Below, piece by piece: positions 4,801 to 7,192 of a stretch of DNA of 7,192 nucleotides. The position numbers were made by a program, and so were the translations under genes. The stretch comes from Thermoplasmata archaeon (GTDB lineage: Archaea; Thermoplasmatota; Thermoplasmata; Thermoplasmatales; Thermoplasmataceae): the NCBI GenBank assembly GCA_021846695.1, contig JAJZWN010000064.1:1-7192 (forward strand). The letters are read 5' to 3'. The notes beneath the pieces were generated by a model, which worked only from the letters and a program-made list of their open reading frames with translations, had not been told where the DNA came from and did no database searches. Position 1 is the stretch's first letter; the number at the start of each line of letters is the position of its first letter.

Positions 4801-7192
4801 CCGGAGAGCCCCAAACCATTTATGGATGCTGAAACATTGATCCTGTCCATTTTAATCGCAAGATTCTGCAATTGCTGGGCATTCCCTGTCACCTGTATAC
4901 TGGTAAAGTTTGTGTATGTTTTGCCATTTGATCTGACAGTTACATTATACCCATAGGGTATAACACTGCTCATGGAATAAACGCCATTTATTATGGGGAC
5001 TGTCCTGCTTATTCCATATCTGGCGTTTGTGAATGTAATGTTCCCAGAGCTTACTGCAACTGTTGAAGCCCCGTTGTTAAGTGTTACATGCCCATATACT
5101 GTGTTTATTTTCAGTTGCATATTATGGGTTATATTGTAATTCCCTATTCTGTTTCCCTGGTTCTGTGATACTGTAATAGATTGTGTGTGTATAACATTGG
5201 TTGCTTTCAATGTGTTCGAATTCACACTACCAGTGGAAAATACAAGGGTGTCATTTCCTGGCAGTCCTGTTATTGAATAATAACCTGTGCTGTTTGTTGT
5301 AACAACATCATGTGGAATTCCATACTGATCTTCTATTGTGACATGAACTCCAGCCATGCCTACCCCACTGGCACTTGTAACCCTTCCATGTATTACAGCT
5401 CCAGGATAGTATTGAATGATTGGATCTTCCTGACCTAACAGCGCTGTCGGAAGGAGTACTTCGGTTCCTTTGTTCTCCTGCTTATATTTATATGCGGTTT
5501 GAATTGGAATGAGTTTCCAGCCGGGTGTGGTGGAATTTGCATTCTTATTTGGATTATATTCCGATGCATAGTATACCAATTCAAAATTGCTCATGTTGAA
5601 TGCGGGGTATACGTGTGTGACATTTGAAACATCAGATTCCGGGAATCCATATATGGTCTTGTATATTGTAGTGTTATAAAATGCAGATGTATAGTTAAGC
5701 AGATAATTAGTTACTGTGGCTCCCGTTGGAAGTTTGTTTAAGGTATACCTCGCTCCAGTGCTTGTTATAGCTACAACATTATAGTAATTTGTAGGAACAA
5801 CCTCTCCTTGAGCTGTGTATGAAGGTGTATCTGTTAAATACGCAGGTGCATAGAATATCCCTGGATTTGAACCAGAAAATGGATATAGCCCATGGTTAAC
5901 CTGTACGTATGATATTGATGATCCCGTTACTTTTTCCAGGGCTCCATATGCCGATATCAATGTTGTTAAATTATAATGTATGGACAACTGTCCCATTATA
6001 AGTGCATGCCTTGCATTATATGAGGATGTGACATTTATCTGATGGCTTCCATATGCTGCCTCTGAGAGAAGAGGTGTGTACTTAGAGCTTAATGGGTTGC
6101 CGTACATATTTGCAATTGTGTTTGTCTCGTTGGTTCCGAAATATTTATCCATTGTAGCTGTGATACTTGCATTAAAATGCCCATTGGAATAACCTCCGGG
6201 GGTTTCAAGTACTCTTGAAATGAATAAAGATATCTCCTGGCTTTGATTCTGTGCCAGTAATATCTGCCCGGCACTTGCTATTCCCTGCTGAAAATCATCA
6301 GCAACAGTGGGATGCCTTCCCTGCTGTAGTTCCTGGAATCCGTAATCCCACCATGATACGTATGCAGGGCGGTTCTGTATGGACTCGTTTGCATTCTGTG
6401 TTGCCAGCCACTGGAAAGATGCTGATAATGGCTGTGTTTTGTTCTCTATTCCAAGGCCATAGTTCCCGAACGGATTATTTGGCCTAAATCCCTTGGGTAG
6501 GGTTGAATTCAATATGTGGTTATAGGATGCAGCATTGTTTTCAGGGACTGCTGCTGAAAATGCACCCATACCAGAAGGTATAATTAAAATTAATACTACT
6601 ATTACTGCGAAGCCTACTGTTACCCCGCTTATATTCTTGCGAAGCGATTTTCTGCCCGATACATGCCTGGATTTTTTTGTTGCCTCATTGTGCCTTATTA
6701 TGTTTACAAAGTACATTATCAGGCCACCACCTAGTATCGCATATGCAGGCGCTGCGGTAATATTGAATCTTGCTGCCTCAAAACTCATGAAAATTGAGAA
6801 TATGGCAAATATAATAACAAGCAGCACGCCTTCCTTCTTTTCCTTAAGGAAACGGTAAATGATATAGGGTACACCGGCAATTCCAAGGAGAAATAGTCCT
6901 GGGCCGAAATCAGATATATACTGGCCAAGAGGTGGAGCAGCTGCCTCAGCAATCGTTGAGTATACTCTGGATTTTACAAAATATCCATCTCCGGTTAGCA
7001 ATTCTTTTAATATGGCTGGATTGGTTTTGCTTATAATAAAAAGGGCTCCTATGGTAACAAGAACCAGTGCCGGTATAGTGATTATCCATGGCTTTCTTGC
7101 CACAATATTTATTAAAATGCCAAACCCAACGATCATTAAACCCATTGCAAGGGGCGGCAGGAACCATGCATGAATCATTGCTGTGATGTCAT
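1869..7192 (-). CDS. aglB: STT3/AglB-type oligosaccharyltransferase with giant beta-sandwich ectodomain (N-terminus off window)
   Basis: The enzyme transfers a lipid-linked glycan to Asn of N-X-S/T sequons on the outer membrane face. Numbering starts at the Met at 7178, but the frame stays open to the edge (DITA precedes it), so this Met is internal; the missing part should hold the DxD motifs and first helices. Visible are a TIAE motif (75-78) in the fifth external loop, six hydrophobic helices (about 9-29, 31-50, 92-109, 116-133, 142-161, 184-203), and WWDYG (276-280), which binds the sequon Ser/Thr. NPGIFYAPAYLTD (438-450) also fits the archaeal catalytic domain. From about 593 comes a tail of beta modules: carboxypeptidase-regulatory-like at about 594-660, 694-765, 778-850, 857-922 and 1328-1410, and NEW3/CARDB-like at about 1508-1600. 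A final helix (1741-1760) and RSKKKR end follow. Roughly 70 sequons lie in 640-1712, with no cysteine. The usual family size is about 600-1,000 residues. I could not place the DK/MI motif. Confidence 0.93.
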   Translation of the reverse strand, partial: DITAMIHAWFLPPLAMGLMIVGFGILINIVARKPWIITIPALVLVTIGALFIISKTNPAILKELLTGDGYFVKSRVYSTIAEAAAPPLGQYISDFGPGLFLLGIAGVPYIIYRFLKEKKEGVLLVIIFAIFSIFMSFEAARFNITAAPAYAILGGGLIMYFVNIIRHNEATKKSRHVSGRKSLRKNISGVTVGFAVIVVLILIIPSGMGAFSAAVPENNAASYNHILNSTLPKGFRPNNPFGNYGLGIENKTQPLSASFQWLATQNANESIQNRPAYVSWWDYGFQELQQGRHPTVADDFQQGIASAGQILLAQNQSQEISLFISRVLETPGGYSNGHFNASITATMDKYFGTNETNTIANMYGNPLSSKYTPLLSEAAYGSHQINVTSSYNARHALIMGQLSIHYNLTTLISAYGALEKVTGSSISYVQVNHGLYPFSGSNPGIFYAPAYLTDTPSYTAQGEVVPTNYYNVVAITSTGARYTLNKLPTGATVTNYLLNYTSAFYNTTIYKTIYGFPESDVSNVTHVYPAFNMSNFELVYYASEYNPNKNANSTTPGWKLIPIQTAYKYKQENKGTEVLLPTALLGQEDPIIQYYPGAVIHGRVTSASGVGMAGVHVTIEDQYGIPHDVVTTNSTGYYSITGLPGNDTLVFSTGSVNSNTLKATNVIHTQSITVSQNQGNRIGNYNITHNMQLKINTVYGHVTLNNGASTVAVSSGNITFTNARYGISRTVPIINGVYSMSSVIPYGYNVTVRSNGKTYTNFTSIQVTGNAQQLQNLAIKMDRINVSASINGLGLSGYTVYLNSTSGNYKLTGVTSSSGSYTFGVYPGTYNVTIKANGSEDKSTVTVSGWGKSRSATLTPELSGTISGSGATPNSIISFYFDGITSDIHNVTANATGAYNFTVPYGIYTIYSHRGSGVFVKTINVTKNTVQNISYSKAVKYTIRSTMNGTKNYSGTYEIMAAGSASQNYILLDYSYANSSVPLTVYLPQAIYSFAGTGTVNGTTMAGFNISTSATNISINLNDSYKHSITTSTNNTIGYVSQGIMLVYKGPTPYFYAEINGGSATVYGYNTSSVGIQSPYYYNNTVSIIHPIYYAKQKLVSVSMTVYNDSKLVNYNGTITLTGLYNKYTLNMTKGAASKEIAMGVYYTQISNKSAYITPVLTGTVANSTAAQSFVKDSKLYFTVKNVNSTITNSGTTLFNSTGVNVGLDHIPAGNYTLYSANATLANMSIITVNHNMSISPVYHTGYKLSITNNLSIPASYHIKNGSKEITTSVSKNLTILLPSLDFTITSSGNFTNSTGAFTYVNTTANTATPSSTMHNITVKLTPTEVYDKISGNVIYYSNETGVSGANVMVTKDGKKVAGTTSSSGSYSLAKLVPGTYGIYANYTYSGKEYAYFQNVTLQPFKNLTYNVSLTPAYTVTLTGTNNSKSVPTNLTVTGGSVMAPSMYTTSQADTNTVILPANETYTFTLANTTVHNGMYVNYSASQTEFLNSTLTETLALHKDNISKYVLADPSVTGYIGENVKTSVIIYNRGDTNDTLHMYSGNSTWNLTFSPNNITIPVGGSRSVAVNTTIPIAPAGNNSVPVMAMINGTSQYLGNITVNVKAGESYNVSYSKYAEVNGTINMIPVTVKNTNNTAVTVYLNISNAAKLMKNYDIMTYVTNSGKNITNITLTTGQTVTLYIYAYGVHGKTLHSVPVDLETNATINGTNTYKNETITPVLPSASIGAGSSGSNIINNYNANPAMTIYIGIGIIIAALLAGIIGSSIRSKKKR
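1871..1875 (-). promoter_or_regulatory. Ribosome binding site for the 281-residue protein
   Basis: The minus strand reads GAGGT, then seven bases (AAACCGG), then ATG at 1863-1861. It matches the archaeal anti-Shine-Dalgarno and overlaps the last codons of the upstream gene, so it supports both the chosen start and coupled translation. The rightward gene at 375, in contrast, lacks such a site. Confidence 0.7.
3045..3104 (-). repeat. Internal ectodomain repeat, copy B
   Basis: Encodes residues 1359-1378, GTTSSSGSYSLAKLVPGTYG. It is the closest visible relative of copy A about 1.65 kb away in the same gene. The intervening modules are much more diverged. It belongs to the module at about 1328-1410, whose opening ISGNVIYYSNETGVSGANVMV is typical of the carboxypeptidase regulatory-like fold. 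Confidence 0.55.
4695..4754 (-). repeat. Internal ectodomain repeat, copy A
   Basis: Encodes residues 809-828, GVTSSSGSYTFG followed by VYPGTYNVT. This is the turn-and-strand core of a carboxypeptidase-regulatory-like module. It matches copy B (residues 1359-1378) in the order TSSSGSY, then PGTY, with similar codons (GAGGATGT on the plus strand in both). This suggests internal module duplication. Confidence 0.55.
6339..6353 (-). other. WWDYG signature of the oligosaccharyltransferase
   Basis: Codons TGG TGG GAT TAC GGA on the minus strand give Trp-Trp-Asp-Tyr-Gly, the invariant STT3-family motif that binds the +2 Ser/Thr of the acceptor sequon. It is followed by the typical histidine-proline-aspartate stretch (GRHPTVADD). 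This motif is the decisive evidence for the family call. Confidence 0.95.
6945..6956 (-). other. TIAE (TIXE) motif of the oligosaccharyltransferase
   Basis: Codons for Thr-Ile-Ala-Glu in the external loop before the tenth family transmembrane helix. In STT3/AglB/PglB enzymes the Glu of this SVSE/TIXE motif contacts the acceptor Asn and the metal site. Its presence argues that the enzyme half is active rather than relic. Confidence 0.8.

Noticed and set aside
1869..5400. The tail as a separate S-layer or adhesin gene joined by a missed stop or frameshift
   Set aside because: The frame is continuous from the catalytic domain through the linker at about residues 550-600 with no stop and no shift in reading frame. 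No ribosome site or signal peptide appears at the junction.
6251..6858. Plus-strand open frames at 6251-6487 and 6535-6858
   Set aside because: They are antisense to the WWDYG-containing and transmembrane coding regions, which are strongly supported by family motifs. Neither shows a recognisable protein pattern.
6089..7167. Minus-strand frames at 6089-6274 and 6946-7167
   Set aside because: Out-of-frame readings within the oligosaccharyltransferase gene; no motif and no separate start signals.
7176..7178. ATG at 7178 as the true start of the oligosaccharyltransferase
   Set aside because: The frame remains open upstream to the window edge, there is no ribosome site before it, and the protein would begin in the middle of the STT3 membrane domain, without the DxD motifs.

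Overview
The window looks like a piece of an AT-rich archaeal chromosome, most likely a Thermoplasmata-type (possibly acidophilic) euryarchaeon. The grounds are an AglB/STT3-type oligosaccharyltransferase with archaeal motifs, TATA-like boxes at archaeal spacing, a gene start with no leader or Shine-Dalgarno, and very long cysteine-free, Asn/Ser/Thr-rich, charge-poor secreted regions. The lineage is an inference; no rRNA or other taxonomic marker is present.

Layout from left to right. A tRNA-Cys(GCA) gene lies on the minus strand at 2-73. About 300 bp of very AT-rich intergenic DNA follows (74-374), holding divergent TATA-like elements and a 17-bp palindrome. A plus-strand gene (375-1016) encodes a 213-residue protein with a RuvC/YqgF-like RNase H fold core; it is a predicted nuclease or nucleic-acid-binding protein of unknown role. 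It meets, tail to tail with a single base between stop codons, a two-gene minus-strand operon that fills the rest of the window.

The operon's upstream gene (1869 to beyond the right edge) encodes the catalytic C-terminal half of an STT3/AglB oligosaccharyltransferase: TIAE motif, last transmembrane helices and WWDYG motif. It is fused in frame to an extracellular tail of about 1,150 residues built of beta-sandwich (carboxypeptidase-regulatory-like and NEW3/CARDB-like) modules. The tail ends in an additional transmembrane anchor and a basic RSKKKR end. Its N-terminal part lies outside the window. The downstream gene (1018-1863), 5 bp away and with a Shine-Dalgarno inside the end of the first gene, encodes a 281-residue protein with signal sequence, Ig-like ectodomain, membrane anchor and Lys-rich cytoplasmic tail.

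The operon suggests a surface N-glycosylation unit: an enzyme carrying its own giant, sequon-saturated ectodomain, plus a small similarly anchored and similarly sequon-rich partner. The most interesting points are this fusion, the possibility that the enzyme glycosylates its own tail and its partner, and a tRNA-Cys with unusual bases at the normally invariant elbow positions.
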